Shown: positions 34,216-44,848, counted from the first letter of the stretch. The stretch is DNA of 64,000 nt from Methylophilus methylotrophus DSM 46235 = ATCC 53528 (GCF_000378225.1 NZ_KB905143.1:186001-250000), one strand, 5' to 3'. The notes: generated by a model from the letters alone, not told the origin. Translations and numbers: made by a program.

Positions 34216-36369
34216 ATAATAACCTTCCTTAAAGGCGTCGAATAAGTTGGCGGCGGTGTGGATTTCTCCGTCGTACTCAATCTCTTCATTCCCTTTGGCT
34301 TCGATCTCGGTGCCATCTTCGAGCGTAAACTTGTAAGTGGTGCTCTCTAAATCCTTCTCGGTCACCAGAACCCCTTGGAATGCCTCGGGATTAAATCTAA
34401 AGGTCGTGCAACCTTTCAAGCCCTTGTCGTAAGCGTAGAGGTAGATGTCTTTGAAATCCTCAAAGTCGTAATCGGTAGGCACGTTAATGGTTTTGGAGAT
34501 GGAGCTATCAATCCATTTTTGCGCCGCGGCCTGAATATCCACGTGGGCTTTTGCCATGATGGTGGATGAATCGAGGAAGTAATCCGGCAATTGTTCTTCT
34601 GGTTTGTCGCTGAACGGCATCGCGTTCGGGTTCACCAGTTCACGGTAGGCCAGCAGCTCGTAGCTGAATACGTCCACCTTCTCTTTGGACTTTTTGCCTT
34701 CACGGATCACGTTACGTGCATAGTGGTGGGCAAAGCTCGGCTCGATGCCGTTGCTGGCGTTGTTTGCCAGACTCAGTGAGATCGTGCCGGTGGGCGCAAT
34801 AGAGCTGTGGTGCGTAAAGCGCACACCCTTGGTGGCGATCTGGTTACGCAAGCCTTCTGGGAACTGCTGCATATAGCGGCTGTATTTGCCCAGCAAAACT
34901 TTACCGGCCAGTTTCTGGCCAACCTTGATGCCATCAGCCGCCATTTCGGGGCGAACGCGCAGCATGTCGGCAGTGACTTCAAATTTCTCGTCCATGATCG
35001 GTGCCGGGCCTTTTTCTTCGGCCAGTTGCACACCGATTTCCCAGCCCACTTCGGCCATGATGCGGGTGACTTCTTCAGTGAATTTCACTGAATCTTCATC
35101 ACCGTATTTCATTTTGAGCATGGTGAGTGTTGAGCCCAGGCCCAGGTAGCCCATACCGTGACGGCGTTTGCGGGCGATTTCCTGGCGTTGCTGCTCGAGT
35201 GGCAAACCGTTGATTTCGACCACGTTGTCGAGCATGCGGGTGAACACGGCCACCACTTCGCGGTATTCGTCCCAGTCAAAATGCGCATTGTCGGTGAATG
35301 GCTCGCGTACAAACTTGGTCAGGTTCACAGAACCCAGCAGGCAGGCGCCGTATGGCGGCAAGGGTTGCTCGCCGCATGGGTTGGTGGCGCGGATGTTTTC
35401 GCAGAACCAGTTGTTGTTCATCTCGTTGACGCGGTCGATCAGGATAAAGCCTGGCTCGGCAAAGTCGTAGGTGGAAGACATAATGACATCCCACAGACGG
35501 CGTGCCTTGATGGTTTTGTAAATGCGGCAAGCCACTTTACCGGCCTCTGGGCCTTCCAGCTTGGTGAGGTATTTGCCTTTGATTGGCCAGTCGCGCCACA
35601 CCACTTGTGACTCATCGTTGACATTGAGGCCATCAATAATGGCTTCTTTTTCAGTCACCGGGAAAGCCAGGCGCCACTCGGCATCAGCTTTGACGGCTTC
35701 CATAAATTCTTTGGTGATCAGGCAGCTCAGGTTGAACTGGCGCAAACGGCCGTTTTCACGCTTCGCTTTGATAAAGTCAGTCACGTCTGGATGCGAAATA
35801 TCAAAGGTTGCCATTTGTGCACCACGGCGGCCACCGGCAGATGACACGGTGAAGCACATTTTGTCGTAGATATCCATAAACGACAGCGGGCCGGAAGTAT
35901 AGGCACCGGCACCGGCGACAAACGCGCCTTTTGGACGCAGGGTGGAGAACTCGTAACCGATACCGCAACCGGCTTTGAGCGTCAGACCGGCTTCGTGCAC
36001 TTTGCCCAGGATATCGTCCATGCTGTCTTCGACCACGCCTGACACGGTACAGTTAATGGTAGAGGTAGCTGGCTTGTGCTCTTGTGCGCCAGCGTTGGAG
36101 GTAATACGGCCTGCCGGAATCGCGCCACGGCGCAAGGCCCACAGGAATTTTTCGTGCCATTCTTGCTTTTTTTCTTCGGTGGTTTCGACGTCCGCCAGCG
36201 CACGGGCGACTCGGCTATAAGAGTCGTCCATGTCTTTATCCACATGCTCGCCAGACTTGGTTTTGAGACGGTATTTCTTGTCCCAGATATCGAGTGAGAC
36301 GGGCTGCACCGGAATCTCCACAGCAACTCCTTCTGACTGGACTTTCTTTTGTTCAACTGCTTTCAGCAT
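34204..36369 (-). CDS. nrdJa: Adenosylcobalamin-dependent ribonucleoside-diphosphate reductase, large part (NrdJa)
   Basis: 721 residues. INCTVSGVVEDSMDDI holds the first active-site Cys. NPCGEQPLPPYGACLLGSVNL holds the N-x-C-x-E radical and catalytic residues, and STIAPTGTISLSLANNASNGIEPSF is the distal barrel motif. Class II reductases make deoxynucleotides without oxygen, using coenzyme B12. The polypeptide lacks the TSCPD/zinc tail, which is a separate downstream gene. The dedicated promoter has two NrdR boxes. Start ATG at 36369 gives MLKAVEQKKVQSEG. Confidence 0.93.
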   Translation of the reverse strand: MLKAVEQKKVQSEGVAVEIPVQPVSLDIWDKKYRLKTKSGEHVDKDMDDSYSRVARALADVETTEEKKQEWHEKFLWALRRGAIPAGRITSNAGAQEHKPATSTINCTVSGVVEDSMDDILGKVHEAGLTLKAGCGIGYEFSTLRPKGAFVAGAGAYTSGPLSFMDIYDKMCFTVSSAGGRRGAQMATFDISHPDVTDFIKAKRENGRLRQFNLSCLITKEFMEAVKADAEWRLAFPVTEKEAIIDGLNVNDESQVVWRDWPIKGKYLTKLEGPEAGKVACRIYKTIKARRLWDVIMSSTYDFAEPGFILIDRVNEMNNNWFCENIRATNPCGEQPLPPYGACLLGSVNLTKFVREPFTDNAHFDWDEYREVVAVFTRMLDNVVEINGLPLEQQRQEIARKRRHGMGYLGLGSTLTMLKMKYGDEDSVKFTEEVTRIMAEVGWEIGVQLAEEKGPAPIMDEKFEVTADMLRVRPEMAADGIKVGQKLAGKVLLGKYSRYMQQFPEGLRNQIATKGVRFTHHSSIAPTGTISLSLANNASNGIEPSFAHHYARNVIREGKKSKEKVDVFSYELLAYRELVNPNAMPFSDKPEEQLPDYFLDSSTIMAKAHVDIQAAAQKWIDSSISKTINVPTDYDFEDFKDIYLYAYDKGLKGCTTFRFNPEAFQGVLVTEKDLESTTYKFTLEDGTEIEAKGNEEIEYDGEIHTAANLFDAFKEGYYGKF

Positions 36370-36529
36370 CGAGTTCTCCCACCTTGGTGTTTCTTATTAA
36401 ATTGATAACGCGTTGTGCACCGGAAAAAACCCCTGCGGTAAACAACGCGTTGCAACAGGACCGGCTTAAAACAAGCGTTTTCACGCTTGCATGGCCGCAC
36501 GCTATGGCTTGAGGCGCGGCACCGGTCAA

Positions 36530-36584
36530 ACACAATATCTTGTGTTGTTGGCAATAATTTATGCCTATAGCTTGTTGACGTCAA
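36530..36584 (-). promoter_or_regulatory. nrdJ promoter with tandem NrdR boxes
   Basis: ACACAATATCTTGTGT (36530-36545) matches the NrdR consensus acaCwAtATaTwGtgt at 15 of 16 positions. A weaker second box with core CTATAGCTTG lies at 36562-36577, 32 bp away, the normal three-turn spacing. On the minus strand, TTGACG (36579-36584) and TAAATT (36556-36561) are 17 bp apart and fit a sigma70 promoter that the second box overlaps. NrdR would therefore repress nrdJ when dATP is high. Confidence 0.72.
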
Positions 36585-36767
36585 TGCTTTTTTTGTGATT
36601 TTTTTTGCGGTATATGTATTGCATTTTTTTGAGCGTGAAAGAAACAGGCGCCAAAGCATAGGTGAGTCATCACTCACGTGTTTTTTGAGGTGTGTCGGCA
36701 ATACAACAAGTCTCTAAACAACGACCAGAAGCACCCATTTTGGTAGCATTAATGCGAGAATAGCGCC

Positions 36768-38033
36768 ATGCCAAAAATCGTGTATTCCCTACTCATGACA
36801 CTGGTGGCGCTACTGCTGCCACTCAAGCTGCTCTGGCGTGGCCTGAAACAACCCGAATACCGCCAGCATGTGCGCGAACGCTATGGCTATTACACGCAAA
36901 CCGTCAACGCCCCGCTAATTTGGGTGCATTGCGTCTCCGTCGGTGAAACGCGCGCGACACAGCCGCTGATCCATGCCTTGCTTGAACAGTATCCGCAACA
37001 CCAGATACTCATCACCCACGGCACGCCTACTGGCCGTGACACCGGTCGCCAGCTGTTTAGCCAGCACATTACCCAGGGCCGTGTACTGCAAGCCTATTTA
37101 CCGGTAGACACGCCGGGCGCCAGCAAACGCTTCCTTGCGCACTTCAAGCCGGTATTAGGTTTGTTAATGGAAACCGAGTTATGGTTCCATGTGATTGACC
37201 AGGCCACGCGCCAGCACATCCCGGTGGCGCTGCTGAGTGCGCGCCTCTCGGCCAAATCGGCCGCTGGCTACGCCAGACTCGGCAGCCTGACACGGCAAGG
37301 CTTGCAACAACTGGCACTGGTGGCCGCACAAACCGCCGCGGATGCCGAACGCCTGCAAGCGCTTGGGGCACCGCATCCAATCATCTGCGGCAACCTTAAA
37401 TTTGACGTCACGCCTCCCACAGACAGCGCTGACAAAGGTGCGGCATTGCGCCAGCGAATCGGCCAGGACCGCACCGTATTGATGGCTGCCAGCACACGTG
37501 AAGGTGAAGAGTCACTGATCCTCGATGCCGTGCAAGGCACAGGCGTACTCACGCTGCTGGTGCCCCGCCACCCGCAACGCTTTGCCGAGGTGGAATCGCT
37601 ACTGAAATCACGTGGCCTGCGTTATGTGCTGCGTACAGAACTGGTACAACCCTTAAATGCCGATGTGCAAGTGGTGCTGGGCAATAGCATGGGGGAAATG
37701 TATACCTATTACGCCGCCAGTGACTTTGCCGTGATGGGTGGCAGCCTGCAGCCGCTGGGCGGGCAAAACCTGATTGAAGCGGCGGCCATGGGCGTCCCGA
37801 CGATACTAGGGCCGCATATGTTTAATTTTACGCAGGTGGCACAAGCAGCCGTGCTGGCCGATGCGGCGGTGCAGTTAAAAGAGGTGAGTGAGCTGCATGA
37901 CATGATTGCAGCCTTGGCGGCGGATAAGGTGAAAGTGCGTATGATGGCGGAGGCGGCGAAAGGGTTTACGTTGCAGCATAGAGGGACAACGGAAAGACTG
38001 ATGATGGCGATGGCGCCATTGTTAAAAAAGTAA
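36768..38033 (+). CDS. waaA: 3-deoxy-D-manno-octulosonic acid (Kdo) transferase WaaA
   Basis: 421 residues, GT-B glycosyltransferase. An N-terminal membrane-anchor segment (LLMTLVALLLPLKLLWRG) is followed by WVHCVSVGETRATQPLI with the catalytic Glu, then FETELW-type GLLMETELWF, and GNSMGEMYTYYAASDFAVMGGSL..GGQNLIEAAAMGVP for CMP-Kdo binding. It adds Kdo to lipid A at the inner membrane, an essential step of LPS assembly. It is divergent from nrdJ. Confidence 0.9.
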   Translation: MPKIVYSLLMTLVALLLPLKLLWRGLKQPEYRQHVRERYGYYTQTVNAPLIWVHCVSVGETRATQPLIHALLEQYPQHQILITHGTPTGRDTGRQLFSQHITQGRVLQAYLPVDTPGASKRFLAHFKPVLGLLMETELWFHVIDQATRQHIPVALLSARLSAKSAAGYARLGSLTRQGLQQLALVAAQTAADAERLQALGAPHPIICGNLKFDVTPPTDSADKGAALRQRIGQDRTVLMAASTREGEESLILDAVQGTGVLTLLVPRHPQRFAEVESLLKSRGLRYVLRTELVQPLNADVQVVLGNSMGEMYTYYAASDFAVMGGSLQPLGGQNLIEAAAMGVPTILGPHMFNFTQVAQAAVLADAAVQLKEVSELHDMIAALAADKVKVRMMAEAAKGFTLQHRGTTERLMMAMAPLLKK

Positions 38034-38644
38034 TTCTTTAGTGAGGTACTTAAGTCATTTCGATATTAGTTGATTGTTGTGGCGATTTATTTCGCCTTTG
38101 GGCGAGTTACTTTCTGTTGCTTGCCCCACAGAAAGTAACCAAAGAAGAGGGCACCCAGCCATCACGGCCTGCGGCTCCCTTGCGTTGCTCAACAAAGTAA
38201 GTGGTCACGAAACTCGACCTGGCAGCTCACATAAAACGTGAGCTGCTGCGGGACTCGGACAGTCGCTCCCTTCTTCCTTACTTTGTTTCCGCTACTCAGC
38301 GTGATGGAATGGGATTTGTCTCGCCAAACTCGCATCGTTGAAGTTTGGACCGTTGAAAAACACCAATTCCTTTCTTCAATCCACGGATCGTTGCGCTCAT
38401 CGGGTGTTCAGGGTCCCCATCTGCCGCGCCGAGTAGCGCAGGCAAAATAAGATGAAGCGAGCGGCTGTCCGAATCCCGCAGTGGCCTGCGATTTGTGCAG
38501 GCCGCTAGGATGAGTTTCGCGAGCGCTTATTTTGGTGAGCAACGCAGGAAACAAGCGGAAGCTGGGGTGCACTTTCTTTTGGTTACTTTATCTTTGGGCA
38601 AGCAAAGAAAAGTAACTCGCCTACAGGCGAAAAGAACATCACAA

Positions 38645-38794
38645 ACAACACACACCAATCCGCGTGGGCATACATGCCCACCCTACAACTTCTATTTTTC
38701 ACCTAAGATTGAGCGGGATGCAGGGGAAAGAATCTGACCAAAGTGAAAGCGTGTGCTTTTCATGGGCCCCTATCTGACGCGCCGAGTAGCGCAG
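38645..38794. repeat. 150-bp direct repeat, copy 1
   Basis: Identical by eye to 39202-39351 (offset 557 bp). It contains the GTGGGCATACATGCCCAC palindrome at its left side and ends in GCGCCGAGTAGCGCAG. Confidence 0.8.
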
Positions 38795-39201
38795 TCAGCG
38801 TGGGGGACTTCGGCCAGCGGCTGTCTGAGGTCCGCGGTGGCTTGCGAACTTTGCAAGCCGCTAGGGCGAGTTTCGCTGGACGCCTACGCTGATGAGCAAC
38901 GCAGGATAAAAGCGGAAGCTAGGGTGCACTTTCTTTTGGTTACTTTATCTTTGTGCAAGCAAAGAAAAGTAACTCGCTGAAAAAGCGAAAAGCAACCTGA
39001 CAAACATCCATTTAATTTACTGAGCAACGCAAGGCAGCCGAAGGCCGTGATGGCTGGGTGCCCTCTTCTTTGGCTACGGCCGCCACTTTGTGGCTTAACC
39101 TAAAGGTTAGCCTACGCCGCAACACTTCGTTAGTTGTGGTTACTTTCTGTGGGGCAAGCAACAGAAAGTAACTCGCCTAAAGGCGAAACAGAACATCACA
39201 T

Positions 39202-39351
39202 ACAACACACACCAATCCGCGTGGGCATACATGCCCACCCTACAACTTCTATTTTTCACCTAAGATTGAGCGGGATGCAGGGGAAAGAATCTGACCAAAG
39301 TGAAAGCGTGTGCTTTTCATGGGCCCCTATCTGACGCGCCGAGTAGCGCAG
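39202..39351. repeat. 150-bp direct repeat, copy 2
   Basis: Perfect copy of 38645-38794 as far as can be read by eye. The sequences diverge immediately outside on both sides. Confidence 0.8.
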
Positions 39352-39671
39352 ACAAAACAAGGGAGAAGGGAGCGACTGTTCGAGTCCCGCAGCAGCTCAC
39401 GCATTTCGTGAGCTGCCAGGTCGAGTTTCGTGACCGCTTGTTTTGGTGAGCAACGCAGGAATCAAGCGGAAGCTAGGGTGCACTTTCTTTTGGTTACTTG
39501 TTCTTTGTGCAAGCAAAGAAAAGTCACTCGCCTACAGGCGAAAAAGAACATCACAAACAACACACACCAATCCGCGTGGGCATACATGCCCACCCTATAA
39601 CTGGATTCTGAACGACGCCAGAATGACGACCAGATGAAATAGACTAGAGTGGGAATGATCCCAACCACATT

Positions 39672-40412
39672 TCAAAACCCCAAATGCGGCCGTAAATAAG
39701 TCAACACAATCGGCAATCCTATGGCGCTGATCACGCCATTCAGCCCCATGGCCATGCTGGCGTAAATCCCCGCCTCTTCATTCACACTAAACGCTCGCGT
39801 AATCCCCAGCCCATGTGCACCCACACCAATTGCCGTACCGCGTATCCACCATTGCTGCACTTTGACGGCATTGAGGATGTAAGGCGCCAGAATCGCACCC
39901 AGCATGCCTGTAATCACGGTGAACACTGCTGTCAGGGTCGGCGAAACGCTTAAGCGCTCGGCAATGCCCATGGCAATTGGGGCGGTGACCGATTTGGCAT
40001 ACATGCTGCCGACAATGTTATCAGTCGCCCCCATGAGTTTGGCAATGGCCACTGCACTGGCAATGGAGACAGTGCTGCCTACAGTGAGCGCTACCCAGAT
40101 ATGGAAGATCTTGCCCTGCATGCGTTTGAAACCGTGATAGATCGGTACGGCGAGTGCCACGGTCGCGGTGCCCAGTAAAAAGTGCACAAACTGGGCGCCT
40201 TCAAAATACTTTTCATAGGGCATGTCCAGCACGTCTATCGCCAGGCAGGTCAGGATCACGGAAATAGCGACCGGGTTGACCAATGGATTGCGCTTGGCAC
40301 GCACATACAGCAGGTAACCCAGCTGGTAAGTGGCCAATGTAATGATCAGCGCAAACAGCGGGTCGCCCGAGAGGTAGACCCAGATGTCGGAAATCGGCAA
40401 ACGCTTATTCAT
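39672..40412 (-). CDS. lrgB: LrgB-family membrane protein
   Basis: 246 residues with about seven hydrophobic helices. Characteristic stretches are NPLVNPVAISVILT, LLGTATVALAVPIY, AKSVTAPIAMGIAERL and AHGLGITRAFSVNEEAGIYASMAMGLNG. LrgB works with LrgA in the holin/antiholin-like CidA/LrgA system. In plants and several bacteria the pair transports glycolate/glycerate or pyruvate, so the role may be metabolite export rather than autolysis control. It overlaps lrgA by 8 bp. Confidence 0.85.
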   Translation of the reverse strand: MNKRLPISDIWVYLSGDPLFALIITLATYQLGYLLYVRAKRNPLVNPVAISVILTCLAIDVLDMPYEKYFEGAQFVHFLLGTATVALAVPIYHGFKRMQGKIFHIWVALTVGSTVSIASAVAIAKLMGATDNIVGSMYAKSVTAPIAMGIAERLSVSPTLTAVFTVITGMLGAILAPYILNAVKVQQWWIRGTAIGVGAHGLGITRAFSVNEEAGIYASMAMGLNGVISAIGLPIVLTYLRPHLGF

Positions 40413-40791
40413 GGCGCTGCTCCCTGTGCAAGGCGTTGCCTTTGTGGCGTTTTAGTGAAAAATACCAGAACATCTTCAACACAATCGCGGTGACCGCTAT
40501 GGTCAAAATCACACTGATCACCAGCGCCGTACTCACTGCCAGCGCATGGGTCTTTAATTCTGGCAAAAACAGCAAAACACCGACTGAGGCAGGCACAAAC
40601 AACAGGCCCAGATGCTGGCGAAAACTGTCCGCCACCTCGGCCAGGTCTTTATCTACCTGGCCGCGCAAACATAAAAATGCCAGCAGTAGCAGCAAGCCCA
40701 GCACTGGCCCAGGAATGCCAGGTAAAAAGAACTTGCTGAGCAGTTCACCCAGTCCTTGCCATAAGAAAAGTTGTACCAAGCCTGAAATCAT
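40405..40791 (-). CDS. lrgA: CidA/LrgA-family holin-like membrane protein
   Basis: 128 residues with four helices. LLSKFFLPGIPGPVLGLLLLLAFL and LLFVPASVGVL are the family signature (P-G-P-V-x-G followed by F-x-P-x-x-V-G). The C-terminus is basic and His-rich (KRHKGNALHREQRHE). It pairs with the overlapping lrgB. A regulator of the LytR or LysR type is not adjacent. Confidence 0.82.
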   Translation of the reverse strand: MISGLVQLFLWQGLGELLSKFFLPGIPGPVLGLLLLLAFLCLRGQVDKDLAEVADSFRQHLGLLFVPASVGVLLFLPELKTHALAVSTALVISVILTIAVTAIVLKMFWYFSLKRHKGNALHREQRHE

Positions 40792-40882
40792 GTATTGATC
40801 CGTTTATATGCGGGTTTGAATGCGCCATGCGCCGTATCAGCGATATGTTAAAGACATTTGTTGAATTCGCCTATCCATGTGA

Positions 40883-40938
40883 GCAAGGTCGGGAGTAACC
40901 CCTAATGCCACAAGTGCTGTGGCCGACTTGCAAGGGGT
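40883..40938 (+). other. Pseudoknot-capable element upstream of metH
   Basis: GCAAGGTCG (40883-) pairs with CGACTTGC (40924-40931) with one bulge. This stem encloses the hairpin GCCACA-AGTGC-TGTGGC (40907-40923), and ACCCCT (40898-40903) pairs with AGGGGT (40933-40938), giving an H-type pseudoknot. The layout recalls small SAM/SAH riboswitches, but their conserved bases are absent. An extended -10 (TGATAAAAT, near 40952-40960) lies downstream, so the element may be upstream of the main start site and not in the mRNA. Confidence 0.35.
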
Positions 40939-40987
40939 GGCGTTGTCATTGTGATAAAATATTGCTTTTATTTTCAAGTTGAAACGC

Positions 40988-43900
40988 ATGACACAGCTGC
41001 CGGTTTCTGCCACTGAGCAATGGCTACGTGAGGCCCTCTCCCAACGCATCCTGATCCTGGATGGCGCCATGGGGACCATGATTCAGCGCTACAAGCTGAC
41101 AGAAGCCGATTATCGTGGCGAGCGGTTCAAGGATTTTCAGGGGCCTGCCGGTGAGCGTGAGCTGTTTGTCAAAGGCAATAACGAACTGCTGACCCTGACC
41201 CAGCCGCACGTCATCCAGGAAATCCACGAACAATACCTGGCAGCTGGGGCCGATATCATTGAAACCAATACCTTTGGGGCCACCAGCGTCGCCCAAGACG
41301 ATTACCATATGGCGCATCTGGTGTACGAGATGAACGTCGAAGCGGCCAAGCTGGCCAAGGCCGCCTGCGTCAAATACAGCACGCCGGACAAGCCGCGTTT
41401 TGTGGCAGGCGCCCTGGGCCCGACACCAAAAACCGCTTCGATTTCACCCGACGTGAACGACCCCGCGGCCCGTAACGTCAGCTTTGACCAGCTGGTGACT
41501 TCTTACCTGGAGCAAATTCGCGGCCTGGTCGAAGGCGGGGCAGATATCCTCATGGTGGAAACCATTTTTGATACGCTCAACTGCAAGGCCGCGCTGTTTG
41601 CCATCGACAGTTTCTTTGAAGAACAGGGCAAGACCTGGCCGATCATGATCTCGGGCACGGTGACCGATGCGTCTGGACGTATTCTCTCAGGCCAGACCGT
41701 GACGGCCTTCTGGCATTCGGTACGCCACGCCAAACCACTGACCGTGGGCCTCAACTGTGCACTGGGTGCGACCCTGATGCGCCCGTATGCCGAAGAGCTC
41801 AGCAAAGTGGCCGATACCTTTGTCTGTATTTACCCGAATGCAGGTTTGCCCAACCCGATGTCTGATACCGGCTTTGATGAGACGCCCGACATCACCGCCA
41901 GCCTGGTCAAAGAATTTGCGCAAAGCGGCTTTATCAATATTGCCGGTGGTTGCTGCGGGACGACGCCACCGCATATCAATGCCATTTACAACGCGATTAA
42001 AGACCTGCCACCACGCCAGGTGCCAACCTTACCGGTGACGACCAAGCTGTCCGGCCTGGAACCGTTTGTGATTGATGAGCAATCGCTGTTTGTGAACGTG
42101 GGTGAGCGTACCAATGTCACCGGCTCCAAGGCGTTTGCACGCATGATCATCAACGAGCAATACGAAGAAGCGCTCAGCGTGGCGCGCCAACAGGTGGAAA
42201 ACGGCGCCCAGGTCATCGACATCAACATGGATGAAGGCATGCTGGATGCGGTCAAGGCCATGACGCATTTCCTGAATCTAGTCGCTTCCGAGCCGGACAT
42301 TGCCCGCGTGCCCATCATGATCGACTCCTCCAAATGGAGCGTGATTGAAGCCGGCCTCAAGTGTGTGCAGGGTAAAGCCATCGTTAACTCCATCTCGATG
42401 AAAGAAGGCGAAGCCGAATTTTTGCGCCAGGCCAAATTGTGCCGCCGCTACGGCGCTTCCGTCATCGTCATGGCCTTTGATGAAAAGGGCCAGGCTGATA
42501 CTTTTGAACGCAAAATCGAAATCTGTAAACGCGCTTATGATTTGTTAGTGAGCACTGGCTTTCCGCCTGAAGATATTATTTTCGACCCGAATATCTTCGC
42601 CATTGCCACCGGCATTGAAGAACACAACAATTACGCCGTGGACTTTATCGAAGCCACACGCTGGATCAAGCAGAACCTGCCATATGCGCGTATTTCCGGC
42701 GGGGTGTCCAATGTGAGCTTCAGCTTCCGCGGCAATGAGCCTGCGCGTGAAGCCATTCATACCGTGTTCCTCTACCATGCGATTAAAGCGGGCATGACCA
42801 TGGGCATCGTCAATGCGGGCATGGTCGGCGTCTATGACGATATTGATCCGGAATTGCGTGAGCGCGTCGAAGACGTCGTGCTCAACCGCGTGGTAGACCC
42901 GGCAAATCCATTAGCGGCCACTGAACGCATGATTGAGATTGCGGGCACGCTGGTCGCTGGCGGCAAAAAAGCCGAAGCGACGCTGGCCTGGCGTGGCACG
43001 CCCGAGAATCCGGTGCCTGCCACCAAGCGCCTGGAATATGCGCTGGTGCATGGGATTACCGACTTTATCGTCGCCGACACTGAAGAAGTGCGTCAGGACA
43101 TCATGAGCAAGGGCGGCCGTCCTATCCACGTGATTGAAGGCCCGCTCATGGATGGCATGAATGTGGTGGGTGACTTGTTCGGCCAGGGCAAGATGTTTTT
43201 GCCGCAAGTGGTCAAATCCGCGCGCGTCATGAAATCCGCCGTGGCGCACCTGATCCCGTTTATTGAAGAAGAAAAAGCTGCCGAAGAGCGTCGCACCGGC
43301 ATGGTTGCCAAGCCCAAAGGCAAAGTGGTGATCGCCACGGTGAAAGGCGATGTACACGATATCGGTAAGAATATTGTGTCGGTGGTGTTGCAGTGCAACA
43401 ACTTCGAAGTGGTGAACATGGGCGTCATGGTGCCTGCGGCTGAAATTCTGGAGATGGCTAAACGCGAAAACGCTGACATTATCGGCCTGTCTGGCCTGAT
43501 TACACCCTCACTGGAAGAAATGGCCTATATCGCCAAAGAGATGCAACGCGACCCACATTTTGTCGAAAACCAGACGCCTTTGCTGATTGGTGGCGCCACC
43601 ACTTCACGTGCGCACACCGCCGTGAAAATTGCGCCTAACTACGAAGGCCCTGTGATTTACGTGCCGGATGCCTCGCGTTCGGTCAGCGTCATGCAAAACC
43701 TGCTAACGCCAGAAACGCGCGGTGCCTATCTGGCCGAGATTCAGGCCGACTACGAAAAAGCCCGCTCTCAGCACGCCAATAAAAAAGGCGTGCCCATGCT
43801 GAGCCTGGCCGAAGCCAGGGCCAATGCGGCAAAATTCGAATTTACAGGCGAAAATACCCCGGTGAAGCCTAAGTTTATTGGCCGTCGCGTGTTCAAAAAT

Positions 43901-44776
43901 ATCGACTTGGCATTGATCGCGCAATACATAGACTGGGGCCCGTTCTTCCAGACCTGGGACCTGGCCGGTTTTTATCCAGCGATTTTAAAAGATGAAGTCG
44001 TCGGCGAAGCGGCGACCAAGGTATTTGCCGAAGCGCAGGTCATGCTCAAGCGCATCATTGATGGCCGCTGGTTATCAGCCAATGGCGTGATTGCCCTGCT
44101 ACCCGCTAATCGCGTCAATGAAGATGATATCGAAATCTACACCGACGACAGCCGCAGCCAGGTCGCGCTGACCTGGTATGGCATGCGCCAGCAAACCCAA
44201 AAGCCGGTCATCGATGGTGTCGCCAGACCCAATCAGTGTATGGCTGACTTTATTGCGCCTAAGGGTACTGACGACTATATCGGCCTGTTTGCGGTAACTG
44301 CTGGCCTGGGTATGGAAAAACGCCTGGCCGAGTTTGAAAAGAACCATGATGACTACAACGCCATCATGTTCAAGTCACTGGCCGACCGCCTGGCCGAAGC
44401 CTTTGCCGAATACATGCATGAGCGTGTGCGTAAAGACCTGTGGGGGTATGCTGCAGATGAAAGCTTGAGCAATGAAGCACTGATCAAAGAGCAATACAAA
44501 GGCATCCGCCCGGCACCAGGGTATCCTGCTTGCCCGGACCACACGGTCAAGTCGGAGATGTTTAAGGTGCTGCAAGCCAGCGAGATCGAGATGCAGCTTA
44601 CCGATAGCTATGCCATGATCCCGGCGGCAGCCGTGAGTGGGTTCTACCTGGCGCATCCTGAGTCACGGTATTTCAGTGTGGATAAGATTGGCAATGACCA
44701 GCTGGAAGACATGGCGAAGAGACGGAATGTGGATAAGGCTTGGTTGGAGAGATGGTTAGCGCCGAATCTGGGCTAG
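40988..44776 (+). CDS. metH: Cobalamin-dependent methionine synthase MetH
   Basis: About 1262 residues, full length. The homocysteine domain (1 to about 340) starts [10 protein letters not shown] and ends with the zinc-binding Cys pair [10 protein letters not shown]. The pterin domain (about 370-630) has [16 protein letters not shown]. The B12 domain (about 670-920) has [15 protein letters not shown], whose His ligates cobalt. The C-terminal reactivation domain has [15 protein letters not shown] for SAM binding. It moves a methyl group from methyltetrahydrofolate to homocysteine. ATG 40988 is preferred over the in-frame TTG 40979. A B12 requirement is shared with the nearby nrdJ. Confidence 0.95.
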   Translation: MTQLPVSATEQWLREALSQRILILDGAMGTMIQRYKLTEADYRGERFKDFQGPAGERELFVKGNNELLTLTQPHVIQEIHEQYLAAGADIIETNTFGATSVAQDDYHMAHLVYEMNVEAAKLAKAACVKYSTPDKPRFVAGALGPTPKTASISPDVNDPAARNVSFDQLVTSYLEQIRGLVEGGADILMVETIFDTLNCKAALFAIDSFFEEQGKTWPIMISGTVTDASGRILSGQTVTAFWHSVRHAKPLTVGLNCALGATLMRPYAEELSKVADTFVCIYPNAGLPNPMSDTGFDETPDITASLVKEFAQSGFINIAGGCCGTTPPHINAIYNAIKDLPPRQVPTLPVTTKLSGLEPFVIDEQSLFVNVGERTNVTGSKAFARMIINEQYEEALSVARQQVENGAQVIDINMDEGMLDAVKAMTHFLNLVASEPDIARVPIMIDSSKWSVIEAGLKCVQGKAIVNSISMKEGEAEFLRQAKLCRRYGASVIVMAFDEKGQADTFERKIEICKRAYDLLVSTGFPPEDIIFDPNIFAIATGIEEHNNYAVDFIEATRWIKQNLPYARISGGVSNVSFSFRGNEPAREAIHTVFLYHAIKAGMTMGIVNAGMVGVYDDIDPELRERVEDVVLNRVVDPANPLAATERMIEIAGTLVAGGKKAEATLAWRGTPENPVPATKRLEYALVHGITDFIVADTEEVRQDIMSKGGRPIHVIEGPLMDGMNVVGDLFGQGKMFLPQVVKSARVMKSAVAHLIPFIEEEKAAEERRTGMVAKPKGKVVIATVKGDVHDIGKNIVSVVLQCNNFEVVNMGVMVPAAEILEMAKRENADIIGLSGLITPSLEEMAYIAKEMQRDPHFVENQTPLLIGGATTSRAHTAVKIAPNYEGPVIYVPDASRSVSVMQNLLTPETRGAYLAEIQADYEKARSQHANKKGVPMLSLAEARANAAKFEFTGENTPVKPKFIGRRVFKNIDLALIAQYIDWGPFFQTWDLAGFYPAILKDEVVGEAATKVFAEAQVMLKRIIDGRWLSANGVIALLPANRVNEDDIEIYTDDSRSQVALTWYGMRQQTQKPVIDGVARPNQCMADFIAPKGTDDYIGLFAVTAGLGMEKRLAEFEKNHDDYNAIMFKSLADRLAEAFAEYMHERVRKDLWGYAADESLSNEALIKEQYKGIRPAPGYPACPDHTVKSEMFKVLQASEIEMQLTDSYAMIPAAAVSGFYLAHPESRYFSVDKIGNDQLEDMAKRRNVDKAWLERWLAPNLG

Positions 44777-44807
44777 TTTTGCGTTCATCAAAAAAGATGC
44801 TGCGGAC

Positions 44808-44824
44808 GGGGGTTCAATTCCCCC
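44808..44824 (+). other. tRNA/tmRNA T-arm-like fragment
   Basis: GGGGG-TTCAATT-CCCCC is a perfect 5-bp stem with a TTCRANY loop, preceded by TGCGGAC, a context seen at the 3' end of betaproteobacterial tmRNA. No other tRNA or tmRNA parts are found around it and no CCA follows. It may be an attachment-site scar left by an integrated element or part of the metH 3' end. A chance hairpin remains possible. Confidence 0.35.
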
Positions 44825-44848
44825 AAGCAGTGAAATAAAAATGTAAAT

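Larger units (their letters stand above)
38085..39655. repeat. Repeat-rich non-coding block (hairpin-ended intergenic repeats)
   Basis: About 1.6 kb without a convincing gene. It is a mosaic of repeat units bounded by hairpins of the type GTTACTTTCTG...CAGAAAGTAAC (38109-38142) and GTTACTTT...AAAGTAAC (near 38580-38620, 38938-38975, 39140-39170, 39490-39530). Between them are shared blocks such as GCACCCAGCCATCACGGCC, GCGCCGAGTAGCGCA and the small palindrome GTGGGCATACATGCCCAC. Short open frames here are translations of the repeats. Related copies, mostly inverted, lie at 44955-45600. Such units are common in genomes of this type and show no transposase. Confidence 0.75.

Noticed and set aside
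38238-39637. Several open frames of 60-80 codons in the repeat block
   Set aside because: They are translations of the repeat units, appear in more than one copy, and lack ribosome sites or protein-like composition.
40883-40938. SAH riboswitch before metH
   Set aside because: The fold is similar but the conserved SAH-switch sequence blocks are missing, and a -10-like element lies downstream. Kept only as an unnamed structured element.
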